Source of the DNA: Sphingopyxis sp. LC363
GTDB lineage: Bacteria > Pseudomonadota > Alphaproteobacteria > Sphingomonadales > Sphingomonadaceae
Length of the DNA stretch: 64,000 nucleotides
Direction of reading: 5' to 3'
Assembly: GCF_000756385.1 (NCBI RefSeq)
Contig: NZ_JNFC01000067.1
Location: 62,001 to 126,000 of the forward strand
Part shown: one piece after another, positions 52,871 through 60,988 of the stretch
How positions within the stretch are numbered: the first letter of the stretch is position 1
How the letters are laid out: the number at the start of each line of letters is the position of its first letter
The notes under the pieces: model-generated
The model's database searches: none
Seen by the model: only the letters and a program-made list of their open reading frames with translations
What the model was told of the DNA's origin: nothing
Made by a program: the position numbers and the translations under genes

Positions 52871-54331
52871 ATGGACGCAAATCGCCAAGCCGCCGCGCTC
52901 GACGCGCTAGAAGCACTGGTCGGTGCCGATGGGGTAACGCGCGATCCGGCGGCGCTCGCACCCTTCCATTCCGGAGTCGCCCTGCCCCTGGGTATCATCG
53001 CGCCGCGCGACACCGAGCAACTTGCCAAGGTCCTCGCGGTGGCGAGCGAGGCCGGAGCGGCGCTTCAACCTGTGTGCCGCGCGGTCGCAGGTCAGGAGGT
53101 GGCGGCACGCGACAAGATCATATTGCTCGATCTTGGCCGCATGAATGAGATTCTCGAGATCAATGAGAACTTGGCTTACTGCCTCGTCGAGCCAGGCGTC
53201 ACCTTTCGGCAACTCTCCGAACAGATAGGCGAGCGGGGGCTCAAGCTCTGGGTCGATTGCCCGGGTGAGCCCGACGAATCGGTGGCGAGCGCCTTTCTGA
53301 AGCGGCGCGTGGGCTATACCCCATATGCCGATCATTATCTTATGCAATGCGGGCTTGAGTTGATGCTGGCCGACGGCCGCAGTGTCCGGACAGGGATGGG
53401 TGCTATGCCCAAGAGTACCTGCTGGCAGCTCTTCAAATTTGGTTACGGGCCCTGGATCGACGGGCTCTTCACACAATCCGATCTTGGCGTCGTGACCAAG
53501 CTCGGCCTCTGGCTCATGCCCCAGCCCCCGGCAGCGCAATCCTTTGCTGTCACGGTGCCGGACGAAGACGATCTTGGCAAACTTCTCGATGTACTGGGCC
53601 CGCTCAAGACCAATATGGTCGTCCCCAATGGCGTGGCGGTGGCAAATGCGCTGCACGAAGCAGCGCGTTCGGGCAAGGTACGCCGCGACTTCGGCGGCAC
53701 CGGCCCAATGTCCGCCGGCGAGGTTCGAAAAGCCGGGGAGTCGATCGGGCTTGGCTACTGGACTCTTTACGGCTCGCTTTACGGGCTCCCCGACAATGTT
53801 CGCATCGCTTGGTCGATGGTCCAGGACGCGTTCGCATCGATCAAAGGCTCGCGGGTGCTGGCCGCTCCCGCAGCCGGGATGGAAGGACTGTGGGCGTGGC
53901 GAAAAGGCATGATGCTTGGTTCGGTCGGTAATGCACTTGGCCGCCCTTCGGCCTGGGCCGGAGGATCCTCTCTCGACATCGGCCCCATCAGCCCGGTTGA
54001 TGGCAAGGAAGGGCTTCGCCTTTATGACTTGTCGCGCGATATTTCCGGCCGGCACGGTTTCGATTTTGTCGGAGAAACGAATGCCGTCTGGCGCTCTGCC
54101 CAGCATCGGCAGTATTTGTGCTTCGATGGCAGTCCCGCGGGCAGTAAACGGGCGAGAGACTGCGCTATCGAGCTGATCGATGCGCAGGCAGGTGCCGGAT
54201 TTGGACAGACGCACGTCGAGCCGGCGCTCGCCGCCTCTGCTAGGGCGACCTATGAAAGCGGCGCGATAACTCAACTGCACGCGCGCGTGAAACGCGCGCT
54301 CGATCCCGCGAACCTCTTTCTGTCGGCCTGA
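52871..54331 (+). CDS. Degenerate p-cresol-methylhydroxylase-like flavoprotein homologue
   Basis: 486 residues from the ATG at 52871 (GGGGG ahead); a GTG at 52862 is possible. The body is clearly homologous to 48097-49650 (LDLGRMNEILEINEN, VGYTPYADHYLMQCGLELMLADG, TQSDLGVVTKLGLWLMP). The two FAD-contact segments are eroded: the GTGRNFAYGG loop reads VCRAVAGQEV, and GGVMGNALEHGAGYTPYG reads ESVASAFLKRRVGYTPYA. It may not bind FAD and could be a structural partner of the intact flavoprotein, or a relic with a new role. Next gene is the cytochrome c. Confidence 0.8.
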   Translation: MDANRQAAALDALEALVGADGVTRDPAALAPFHSGVALPLGIIAPRDTEQLAKVLAVASEAGAALQPVCRAVAGQEVAARDKIILLDLGRMNEILEINENLAYCLVEPGVTFRQLSEQIGERGLKLWVDCPGEPDESVASAFLKRRVGYTPYADHYLMQCGLELMLADGRSVRTGMGAMPKSTCWQLFKFGYGPWIDGLFTQSDLGVVTKLGLWLMPQPPAAQSFAVTVPDEDDLGKLLDVLGPLKTNMVVPNGVAVANALHEAARSGKVRRDFGGTGPMSAGEVRKAGESIGLGYWTLYGSLYGLPDNVRIAWSMVQDAFASIKGSRVLAAPAAGMEGLWAWRKGMMLGSVGNALGRPSAWAGGSSLDIGPISPVDGKEGLRLYDLSRDISGRHGFDFVGETNAVWRSAQHRQYLCFDGSPAGSKRARDCAIELIDAQAGAGFGQTHVEPALAASARATYESGAITQLHARVKRALDPANLFLSA

Positions 54332-54354
54332 CCTCAAACAAGGGAATCGAAAGC

Positions 54355-54696
54355 ATGAAGATGGGATTGCTGGCGGTCGCTCTGCTGATGCTAACCGCTT
54401 GTTCGAAATCGTCAGATGCGGACAAACCGGACGGTGCAGAATTATATGCCCTGAACTGCGCGGGTTGTCACGACCCGGGCCCGGGTCATCCCGCCACTAT
54501 GCTGCTTGAAGAGATGGAGCGACCCGTTGCGCCCCTCATTGGCCGCAAGGACCTCGACAAGGACTATGTCCACTCGGTCGTCCGAAACGGGCTGATCGAA
54601 ATGCCGCCATTCCGCCCAACCGAGCTGACAGACGCCGATGTGGATCTTGTATTCACCTACATCAAGACGGCAAAGGGTCCTTCGAACGCTCCTTGA
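54355..54696 (+). CDS. c-type cytochrome lipoprotein, electron acceptor of the methylhydroxylase
   Basis: 113 residues. The N-terminus (MLTACSKSS) has a lipobox with Cys17 for lipid attachment; ALNCAGCHDPG holds CxxCH and the axial Met is likely in MPPFRPTEL. Class I cytochrome c fold. PCMH-type flavoproteins need such a cytochrome as electron acceptor, and this one closes the operon. Its 3' end overlaps the convergent gene at 54662 by 35 bases. Confidence 0.9.
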   Translation: MKMGLLAVALLMLTACSKSSDADKPDGAELYALNCAGCHDPGPGHPATMLLEEMERPVAPLIGRKDLDKDYVHSVVRNGLIEMPPFRPTELTDADVDLVFTYIKTAKGPSNAP

Positions 54697-55195
54697 CGAC
54701 GAGGCGCGCAAGGCTTTGCAAGGCATCGGCAGCGTCAGTCTCGTTAACGATCCGCGTATAGGCCGTCAGACTGAGGTTTGCGGCGTTCATTCGGTCCGCG
54801 CAGCTCTCAGCTCCAAGCGCACTCGCCGCGCTGATTAGCAGGTGCTGCGCCAGCCGTTCCCCTTCGAGTTCGGCCATCTTTACGAGGCGCCGGACACGCT
54901 GCGCCTTGGCAGCCGAGGCCCCGCTGGTACTGGCGGGAGCTTTCAGCCACCGGCGGGCCTGACGCAGTGGCCCGATGACTTCTGAATTTGTCGCCTCAAT
55001 TTCTGCGAGGAGAAAACGCAATTCCGTCTCGCTAAGCACGATCGACCGCAGCTGCGCTAACCAGCAGCACAGAAGCAGGAGGTTGACATCGAAGCCATGG
55101 TCGTCCTGCAAGCTGAGGCAAATATCCGCTACACCGGGCTGCGCATAAGCTGATACCGAGAAACGCCAGAAGGTGTCGGGATCGAGTGGCTTCAC
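54662..55195 (-). CDS. TIGR02444-family protein of unknown function
   Basis: 177 residues. The segment FWRFSVSAYAQPGVADICLSLQDDHGFDVNLLLLCCWLAQ is the signature of the TIGR02444 family, common in proteobacteria and uncharacterised. Helical, cytosolic, no signal. It is convergent with, and overlaps, the cytochrome gene, so it does not belong to that operon. Its role in aromatic breakdown, if any, is unknown. Confidence 0.75.
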   Translation of the reverse strand: MKPLDPDTFWRFSVSAYAQPGVADICLSLQDDHGFDVNLLLLCCWLAQLRSIVLSETELRFLLAEIEATNSEVIGPLRQARRWLKAPASTSGASAAKAQRVRRLVKMAELEGERLAQHLLISAASALGAESCADRMNAANLSLTAYTRIVNETDAADALQSLARLVVKERSKDPLPS

Positions 55196-55267
55196 GTCCT
55201 GCCCCCGAAATCCCCTCGCATGCCAGCGCCCGGGAGGCTCCCGTTTATGGCGATCGCACCAAGCGGG

Positions 55268-56080
55268 TCAGGAATCCCCACGCATCTCCTCCGGCTGCCA
55301 GCCCATTGCGTTGCTGGCTTTGAGAGCGGCGGCCTGGACTTTGTCGATATTGCTCTGGCAAAAGAATTTTTCGTCGGTCATCCGGCCAAGTACGCCAATC
55401 ACCGCGATCAGCTTTTCCTGCATGTCGAATACCGGGACTGAAATGGCAGCGAGCCCCGGTACCACTTGGCCGTCCACCTTGGCGTAGCCTTGCCTCCGGA
55501 TCTCCGTCAGCATAGCTTGCAGCTCGATTTCATCGATGGACGTCCGCGCAGCGCGCTCACGTTCAAGCAGCCGCTTATAGGCAGGGAGTGGCTGGAAAGC
55601 CATGAAAACTAGCCCTGCAGACGAATGCTGAATGGGAAGGACCGATCCGACGTGCAAAGACGTCGCAATTGGAACGCCGCCATCGAGCCAACGGATGATC
55701 GTCGGCCCATAGTCACCCCATATCGAGAGCAGACCAGTGGTCTCGAGATCATCCGCAAGCTGCCGCAGATAGGCGGTGGTGATGCGAATAACGTCGAGCC
55801 TCGACAAGGCCGAGAGTCCGATCTTGAGGGCGGTTGGACCGAGAGAATAGCGACCGTCCGCAGGCTCCTGCTGGACCAGCCCAGTATTAATGTAGGCCTG
55901 GAGATATCGGTGCGCCTGGCTGCGCGACATCTCGGCTCCCGCGGCGATATCGCGAAGGGGTGCGCAGCCGCCGGGACAAGATATCAGCGCTTCGAGCACG
56001 CGGACCCCAGTCTCTACCGACTGGATACTCTTGCGAGGCTTTTGCGCAACATCGCGCGGCGATTTGGAAGAGGCGGACAT
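55268..56080 (-). CDS. IclR-family transcriptional regulator
   Basis: 270 residues from the ATG at 56080; an upstream in-frame TTG at 56137 would add 19. N-terminal winged helix (SVETGVRVLEALISCPGGCAPLRDIAAGAEMSRSQAHRYLQAYINTGLVQ) and C-terminal ligand domain (GLAAISVPVFDMQEKLIAVIGVLG). IclR regulators often sense aromatic acids and control catabolic operons. Its upstream gap carries TTGTGCAA (56237-56244), a core of the motif found before several operons here, which makes it a candidate regulator of the whole set. Not tested. Confidence 0.9.
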   Translation of the reverse strand: MSASSKSPRDVAQKPRKSIQSVETGVRVLEALISCPGGCAPLRDIAAGAEMSRSQAHRYLQAYINTGLVQQEPADGRYSLGPTALKIGLSALSRLDVIRITTAYLRQLADDLETTGLLSIWGDYGPTIIRWLDGGVPIATSLHVGSVLPIQHSSAGLVFMAFQPLPAYKRLLERERAARTSIDEIELQAMLTEIRRQGYAKVDGQVVPGLAAISVPVFDMQEKLIAVIGVLGRMTDEKFFCQSNIDKVQAAALKASNAMGWQPEEMRGDS

Positions 56081-56236
56081 ATCGGAGTGATCGTCTTCAA
56101 GCTCTGTCACTCTCACGCTTTTTGCCTGACGTTCCAAACTTCTTCCATTCTCTTATTTTGTCCCTTTTGCAGGGATACGAGGGTTCTAGGAAGCAACAAC
56201 AGATACAATTCATATCTCAAGATGCAAAGTCGTTTC

Positions 56237-56244
56237 TTGTGCAA
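56237..56244. promoter_or_regulatory. TTGTGCAA core in the IclR upstream gap
   Basis: The 8-mer occurs in the 276-bp gap between IclR (-) and the EamA gene, with CTATGCAATGG 20 bases beyond. If bound by IclR it would mean autoregulation. An 8-mer can arise by chance, so the weight is low. I saw nothing else in the rest of this gap. Confidence 0.35.
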
Positions 56245-56356
56245 CTGCCCGCGCGGCATTCCTATGCAATGGCAGATTGCGCCCTGTTGCCAGCCATTCG
56301 CGCGTATCCGCTCTCCTGCCGTGTGCCAGTGTCCGCCGGCAAATCGAACGTGAAAA

Positions 56357-57406
56357 TTAGCGCGGCGAGGATGCAGCCTCGACGGCCACAGTTTCGACGC
56401 GGCCTGCTGCTGGCGGCTCGTCCTCGCGGCGTGTCGCCATGAACACCCCTGCACCGACAAGTGCCGCGCCCGCAATGTGAAAGGGAGCGAGATGTTCTCC
56501 AAGCAGGAGAATTGCAAGCGCAACCCCAAAGACTGGGGGCAGATTCATATAGATACTCGCGCGAGCGACACCGATCAAATCCACTGAACGGTTGAAAAAG
56601 AAATATGCAAGGAGCGAAGGGAAAATTCCGACATAAAGGATGGCGAGCGGAACCTCAATCCTCGCCGCCATATAATGGCCGTGCGCAATCTCCAGAAGAT
56701 ACGGGATGGCAATGCTTGCGGCCCCGACCGCGAACAGCGTTACGAGAAAGCTGAGCTGATGTATGGCGGGTTTCTTCCGCAAAAGGGTCGAGTAGAGCGA
56801 GTAGAGAAAAACGCCGAAAAGGGCGGCGGCATCTCCGCGGTTGAACGTCATGGCCAGAATATTGGCTAGGCTTCCTTGCGCGACGATGACGAGCAAACCG
56901 GCCAGTGATACGAGCGTGCCTGCCAACTGACCGATCGTAATTCGGTCTCGAAAGATCACTGTCGAAAGCAGGAGTATCATCGAAGGCATGGCGCCCTGCA
57001 TCATCAGGTTATTCGTCGCCGTTGTATATTGAAGGCCCCAATAAACCACGAGGGCGAACGCTCCGATCCCAAGCGTTCCGAGAAACGACAGCATTTTCCA
57101 ATTCTGCAGAATTGCGCGACGATCCGCGACAAGATGCGGCCAAGCGAAAAGTAAGCCTACCCCCATTGCTACGACCCATCGCCAAAAGGCCATGCCGAGG
57201 GGGGTAACGAGGTGGTGAACTGCGCGCGCAACAATGGGGTTGAGGGCCCAAAAAAGCGAGGCTGCACAAAGCAATAAGCCAGCAGAACCCCAGGCTCGCT
57301 GAAATATTGGAAATCGATGCGTCAATGGATGCCCCTTTTGGTCAGTTTGCCGATCTGGTGCGCCGCCCTGCGCTTCTTCTGGCTCGCAAAATTTGGCTTG
57401 AACCAT
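56357..57406 (-). CDS. EamA/DMT-family permease
   Basis: 349 residues from the ATG at 57406; an ATG at 57445 is in frame but would place the palindrome at 57429 in the coding region. Ten hydrophobic segments with two EamA repeats (LFWALNPIVARAV near the start, LAGTLVSLAGLLVIVAQG, PVFGVALAILLLGEHL and GAALVGAGVFMATRR at the end). Drug/metabolite transporters export or import small solutes. It is divergent to a CoA-transferase. Substrate unknown. Confidence 0.87.
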   Translation of the reverse strand: MVQAKFCEPEEAQGGAPDRQTDQKGHPLTHRFPIFQRAWGSAGLLLCAASLFWALNPIVARAVHHLVTPLGMAFWRWVVAMGVGLLFAWPHLVADRRAILQNWKMLSFLGTLGIGAFALVVYWGLQYTTATNNLMMQGAMPSMILLLSTVIFRDRITIGQLAGTLVSLAGLLVIVAQGSLANILAMTFNRGDAAALFGVFLYSLYSTLLRKKPAIHQLSFLVTLFAVGAASIAIPYLLEIAHGHYMAARIEVPLAILYVGIFPSLLAYFFFNRSVDLIGVARASIYMNLPPVFGVALAILLLGEHLAPFHIAGAALVGAGVFMATRREDEPPAAGRVETVAVEAASSPR

Positions 57407-57428
57407 GATCCGATCTGCGTCATCGCGT

Positions 57429-57441
57429 TGCACATAGTGCA
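57429..57441. promoter_or_regulatory. TGCAC-ATA-GTGCA inverted repeat between divergent genes
   Basis: Perfect 5-bp arms, 3-base spacer, in the gap between the EamA permease and the CoA-transferase. The GntR gene downstream of the transferase would be a candidate binder. It supports the later start of the permease. Confidence 0.5.
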
Positions 57442-57500
57442 TCACATTTTTCTAAATGCAATAAGGAAGCGCATAAGGTGGCGCTCGCTGGAGGGGCACC

Positions 57501-58706
57501 ATGACCCGAATGTTAGAAGGAATTCGGATTCTTGACCTCAGTCGGGTCCTTGCTGGACCTTGGGCAACGCAGCTCATGGCCGATTTGGGCGCCACAGTTA
57601 TCAAGGTCGAACGCCCGCTCGAAGGGGACGACACGCGTCGTTGGGGGCCGCCTTGGCTTTATGCCGGCGGAGAGGCAACGTCTGCCTATTATCTGTGCGC
57701 AAATCGGGGAAAGGAAGCGATTGCCGTCGATTTCACCGACGCCGAGGGACAGCAGATTATTCGAGATTTGGCGGCCGGTTGCGACGTTGTCGTTGAGAAT
57801 TTCAAAGTCGGGACGCTCAAGCGCTACGGGCTCGACGCTGCGAGGCTGCGAGAGGCCAACCCGGCCCTGGTCTATTGTTCCGTGACGGGCTTTGGCCAAG
57901 ACGGCCCCTATAGCGGCCGGCCCGGTTATGATTTTATCGCGCAGGGCATGGGCGGATTAATGAGCGTCACGGGTTCGCAGGAAAGTGGCCCGATGAAGAC
58001 GGGCGTTGCCCTGTCTGACATCATGACGGGTCTCTACTCGGCGATCGCGATCCTGGCAGCTCTTGTCCGGCGGGGAAATACCGGCGAGGGCGCTCATCTC
58101 GACGTGTCGTTGCTCGATGTCACCGTTGCCACCCTTGCAAATCAAGCCTTTAACTTTTTCGCCACGGGGGAGAATCCGCCCCGTTATGGCAACGCTCACC
58201 CCAACATCGTGCCATACCAGTCTTTCCCGACAGCCGACCGCGGGATCAATCTCGCAATCGGGAACGACTCTCAGTTTCGTCGGCTGTGCGACGCAATTGG
58301 GCGGAGTGACCTTGCTGACGACCCACGCTTTGGCACCAATGGTTCGCGGGCCGGAAACAAACAGGCGCTGGAAGATGAGTTGGCGCCGATCTTTGTAGGC
58401 GCGGGCGCAGCTTCATGGATAGAACGGCTCGACGCCGCCGATGTCCCGGCTGGTCCGATCAATGAAATTTCGGACGTCTTTAAGGACGCTCATGTTCTGC
58501 ACCGTGGAATGAAGATTTCGCTCAACCACAAGGAATTGGGTGATCTTCCAGGCATAGCCAGCCCCATCAAAGTCGATGGCGAGCGCGCGGTTGCCTCCAC
58601 ACCACCACCGCTCTTGGGCGAGAATACTGATTCCGTTCTGCGGAGAGAGCTCGGACTGGGCGACTTAGAAGTAGTGGGGCTAAAGACAAGAGGAGTAATA
58701 GGGTGA
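57501..58706 (+). CDS. Family III CoA-transferase (CaiB/BaiF type)
   Basis: 401 residues. N-terminal GIRILDLSRVLAGPWATQLMADLGATVIKVERP and GDDTRRWGPP, then LYCANRGKEAIAVDF-like and VVENFKVGTLKRYGLDA blocks, and SDIMTGLYSAIAILAALVRR with the expected catalytic Asp (in ALSD). It transfers CoA between carboxylic acids. GGAGGGG precedes the ATG. It could activate a side-chain acid, perhaps for a route not encoded here. Confidence 0.92.
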   Translation: MTRMLEGIRILDLSRVLAGPWATQLMADLGATVIKVERPLEGDDTRRWGPPWLYAGGEATSAYYLCANRGKEAIAVDFTDAEGQQIIRDLAAGCDVVVENFKVGTLKRYGLDAARLREANPALVYCSVTGFGQDGPYSGRPGYDFIAQGMGGLMSVTGSQESGPMKTGVALSDIMTGLYSAIAILAALVRRGNTGEGAHLDVSLLDVTVATLANQAFNFFATGENPPRYGNAHPNIVPYQSFPTADRGINLAIGNDSQFRRLCDAIGRSDLADDPRFGTNGSRAGNKQALEDELAPIFVGAGAASWIERLDAADVPAGPINEISDVFKDAHVLHRGMKISLNHKELGDLPGIASPIKVDGERAVASTPPPLLGENTDSVLRRELGLGDLEVVGLKTRGVIG

Positions 58707-58780
58707 TCCTCATCGACCGCACCGAGCGACGATGGAGCCTCCGATCATGCCCTTCCTCACCATGCTCTCATGAATATTAG

Positions 58781-59434
58781 TTAGGCGGCGGCGCGATGTT
58801 TTCGCAGGCCCGCCAACGCCGACGAGGCGACCGCGCCGATGTGTGATTCTGCCAGCCCGCGCGCGCGGGCAGGAGATTTGGAAGCGATCGCCTCAATGAT
58901 TTCATCATGTTCACGTGCGGTATCGGCCATGAAATGATTGAAACCACCGGCTTGGTTGATGAAGAAATCAGACATGTCAAAATTGCTGTTCTGCCGCGCG
59001 TCGAGAAAGGGCGACTGAGCCATATCGTGGATGAGCTGATGGAAGGCACGGTTGAGTTCGCAATAAATTACCGCGCTGCGCGGCTCGTCAAAGTCGATCG
59101 TGAGAATACGTGCTTGCAGCGCGCGCAAATCGCGCGTTTGCGAATCGGTCCGACGCGCTGCCGCCAGTTCCGTCAGCAGTCCCTCGAGCCTTTCAAACAT
59201 GATATAGAAATCTGCGATCTGGTCATAGCTTGGATTTATCACCTCGCAACCGACCTGCGGAATTATGCGAACAAATCCTTCCGAACTCAAACGGTTGAGC
59301 GCGGCCATGATCGGCTGGCGGCTCGCTCCGGTATCGCTCACAAGATCCTTGACCGACAGCCGCTGGCCAAAATTATATTGCGCGCCAACCATTCGGCTAA
59401 CGAGAAGATCGTAAATTTCATCCTTCTTGTTCAC
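58781..59434 (-). CDS. GntR-family regulator (FCD subfamily)
   Basis: 217 residues from the GTG at 59434, which has GGAG 9 bases upstream; a longer frame to 59632 gives a non-conserved N-terminus and a TTG at 59449 is also possible. Winged-helix part (NFGQRLSVKDLVSDTGASRQPIMAALNRLSSEGFVRIIPQVGCEV) and FCD ligand domain with metal-type residues (NRAFHQLIHDMAQSPFL, REHDEIIEAIA). FCD regulators sense organic acids. Convergent with the CoA-transferase and close to the integrase. Confidence 0.88.
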   Translation of the reverse strand: MNKKDEIYDLLVSRMVGAQYNFGQRLSVKDLVSDTGASRQPIMAALNRLSSEGFVRIIPQVGCEVINPSYDQIADFYIMFERLEGLLTELAAARRTDSQTRDLRALQARILTIDFDEPRSAVIYCELNRAFHQLIHDMAQSPFLDARQNSNFDMSDFFINQAGGFNHFMADTAREHDEIIEAIASKSPARARGLAESHIGAVASSALAGLRKHRAAA

Positions 59435-59625
59435 TCGAATTGTCTCCAACTTTGGCGCTGCTACGCACGCCGCGAATATCCCCCTTGATTCAGCAAGAAC
59501 GCAAGAGTCAGTCGTTGGCGAACGGATCCGGCTGCAAGAGCTGTTCGCAACGGAAATCGACAGATTCACTCTGCATATTTTGTTCGGCGCAATCGATCGT
59601 GGACAGCAAGTCTTTTTATAAGCGC

Positions 59626-60852
59626 TTACCATGCGCGATCACGCGCCATATTCGCCAAACGAATGATCGCCGCCAGATGATCGTTCCAACTCTTCATTGC
59701 TTCGCGCTTCTCGTCCTTCCAGTCGTGGCGCTGGTAGATACCGGCGACGCCCGCGCGGGAACCTCCGACGTGATTGAGCACAGCTTCGGTCACTTCAAAT
59801 CGAACGCCTAGCCGTTGAAACCCGGTTGCAAGAGTTCGTCTCAAGTCATGCAGTCGCCAGTCCGGTAACGGTTCGCGGCCGTCTTGCGACATAAGCAGGT
59901 CGAGCTTGATCTTGCCTTTGCTATATCCGGTGAACCTTCCGCCCCTGGAGGTCGTGAACATCCTGCCGCTACGCGGCCAGATAGCCGACCCGGCAACCTC
60001 GTCGAGGATCGCAACTGCAAGTTCGTTGAGCGGAATTCGGTTGGGCTCGCCATTCTTTGCCCGTTCGCCGGGCAGGGTCCATAGGAGATCTTTACGGTTG
60101 AGTTCCTCCCAACGCAGCGACGAAACCTCCTCTCGTCGCTGACCGGTGACGATCAGAAGGCGGATGATGGGTCCGAAACAGGAATGCGTGTTTGGCGCCG
60201 CCATCCAGATGCGGCCAAGCTCCTCGTCTGAAAGCCAGCGATCGCGAGGTTTGACCGGGGGCGGGGTTTCCATGCCTTCCATCGGACTCCGATCGATATC
60301 TCCCCGGCTGACGGCCCAGCGCAAAAGGCGGCGCAAAACAGCGAAGACGTTACGGATATTTGCGATCTGCGCGCGCGGCATGCGGTCGAAGACGGCAACG
60401 ATGTCGATTCGCGTAAGATTGGGAAGGGGCTTTGATCCCAAGACCGGCTTTACATGCAGCTCGAGGCTGCGCTTGACGAGGCGCCTCCAGCCTTCTCCAA
60501 CGCAGGCCTCAGCGAAGCGATCAGAGTAATTATCGAAGGCTAGATCGACCGACTCTCGCCGTCGTTGCCGCTCTGCTTCGCCTGGATCGATTCCCTGGGC
60601 GATCAGAATAGCCAGTCGCTCCGCTTCGGCTCTGGCGGTGGCTGGCGTCCATGGCGAGCCATGGCTGCCTATCGTGTAGCGACGCGTCTTAGATTCGCGA
60701 CCGCCCATTCGGAATTGCAACACGTAAGACACGGCGCCAGCTTTGGTTCGCTTTGCGCCAAAACCCTTTATGCTATCATCCCAAAGAATGTCATGTTGCC
60801 CGCTCGAAATGAGAGCATCGACCGACCGTTTTGTGATCTTTCCGCTTGCCAT
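59626..60852 (-). CDS. Tyrosine recombinase / integrase
   Basis: 408 residues from the ATG at 60852 (MASGKITKRSVDAL); the frame runs 29 codons further but that part lies in the probable att region. N-terminal DUF4102-like arm-binding domain (DILWDDSIKGFGAKRTKAGAVSYVLQFR), core-binding domain, and catalytic residues: Arg in TGQRREEVSSLRW, HDLRR (His and Arg), His in LNHVGG and nucleophile Tyr in GIYQRHDW. This group integrates genomic islands near tRNA or other conserved gene ends. It lies between accessory genes and trmB and probably moved the catabolic segment. Confidence 0.93.
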   Translation of the reverse strand: MASGKITKRSVDALISSGQHDILWDDSIKGFGAKRTKAGAVSYVLQFRMGGRESKTRRYTIGSHGSPWTPATARAEAERLAILIAQGIDPGEAERQRRRESVDLAFDNYSDRFAEACVGEGWRRLVKRSLELHVKPVLGSKPLPNLTRIDIVAVFDRMPRAQIANIRNVFAVLRRLLRWAVSRGDIDRSPMEGMETPPPVKPRDRWLSDEELGRIWMAAPNTHSCFGPIIRLLIVTGQRREEVSSLRWEELNRKDLLWTLPGERAKNGEPNRIPLNELAVAILDEVAGSAIWPRSGRMFTTSRGGRFTGYSKGKIKLDLLMSQDGREPLPDWRLHDLRRTLATGFQRLGVRFEVTEAVLNHVGGSRAGVAGIYQRHDWKDEKREAMKSWNDHLAAIIRLANMARDRAW

Positions 60853-60937
60853 AAATTGGTCTCCCAATACGGCGTTTCCAGCAATCACCCGGCAATCACC
60901 GTGGCGGAAATTGCCGCGTAATTGGGGAAAAGATAGC

Positions 60938-60988
60938 ATAGGGAGTGGCTATAAAAAACTAGCCTTTTCAACCCTATAGCACTCCTAT
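60938..60988. repeat. Imperfect inverted repeat at the trmB / integrase junction
   Basis: GGAGTGGCTATA (60942-60953) and TATAGCACTCC (60975-60985) pair with a single bulged G; flanking ATA and TAT extend the symmetry. The loop includes AAAAAA and CCTTTT. The right arm overlaps the trmB stop codon. It could be the trmB terminator, part of the integrase attachment region, or both. Confidence 0.6.

Noticed and set aside
51159-54337. Two long minus-strand frames (51159-52604 and 52907-54337)
   Set aside because: Antisense to UbiD and to the second flavoprotein homologue; composition is that of shadow frames.
60853-60984. A tRNA gene as attachment site next to the integrase
   Set aside because: No cloverleaf or CCA-like end could be read there; the conserved neighbour is the protein gene trmB.
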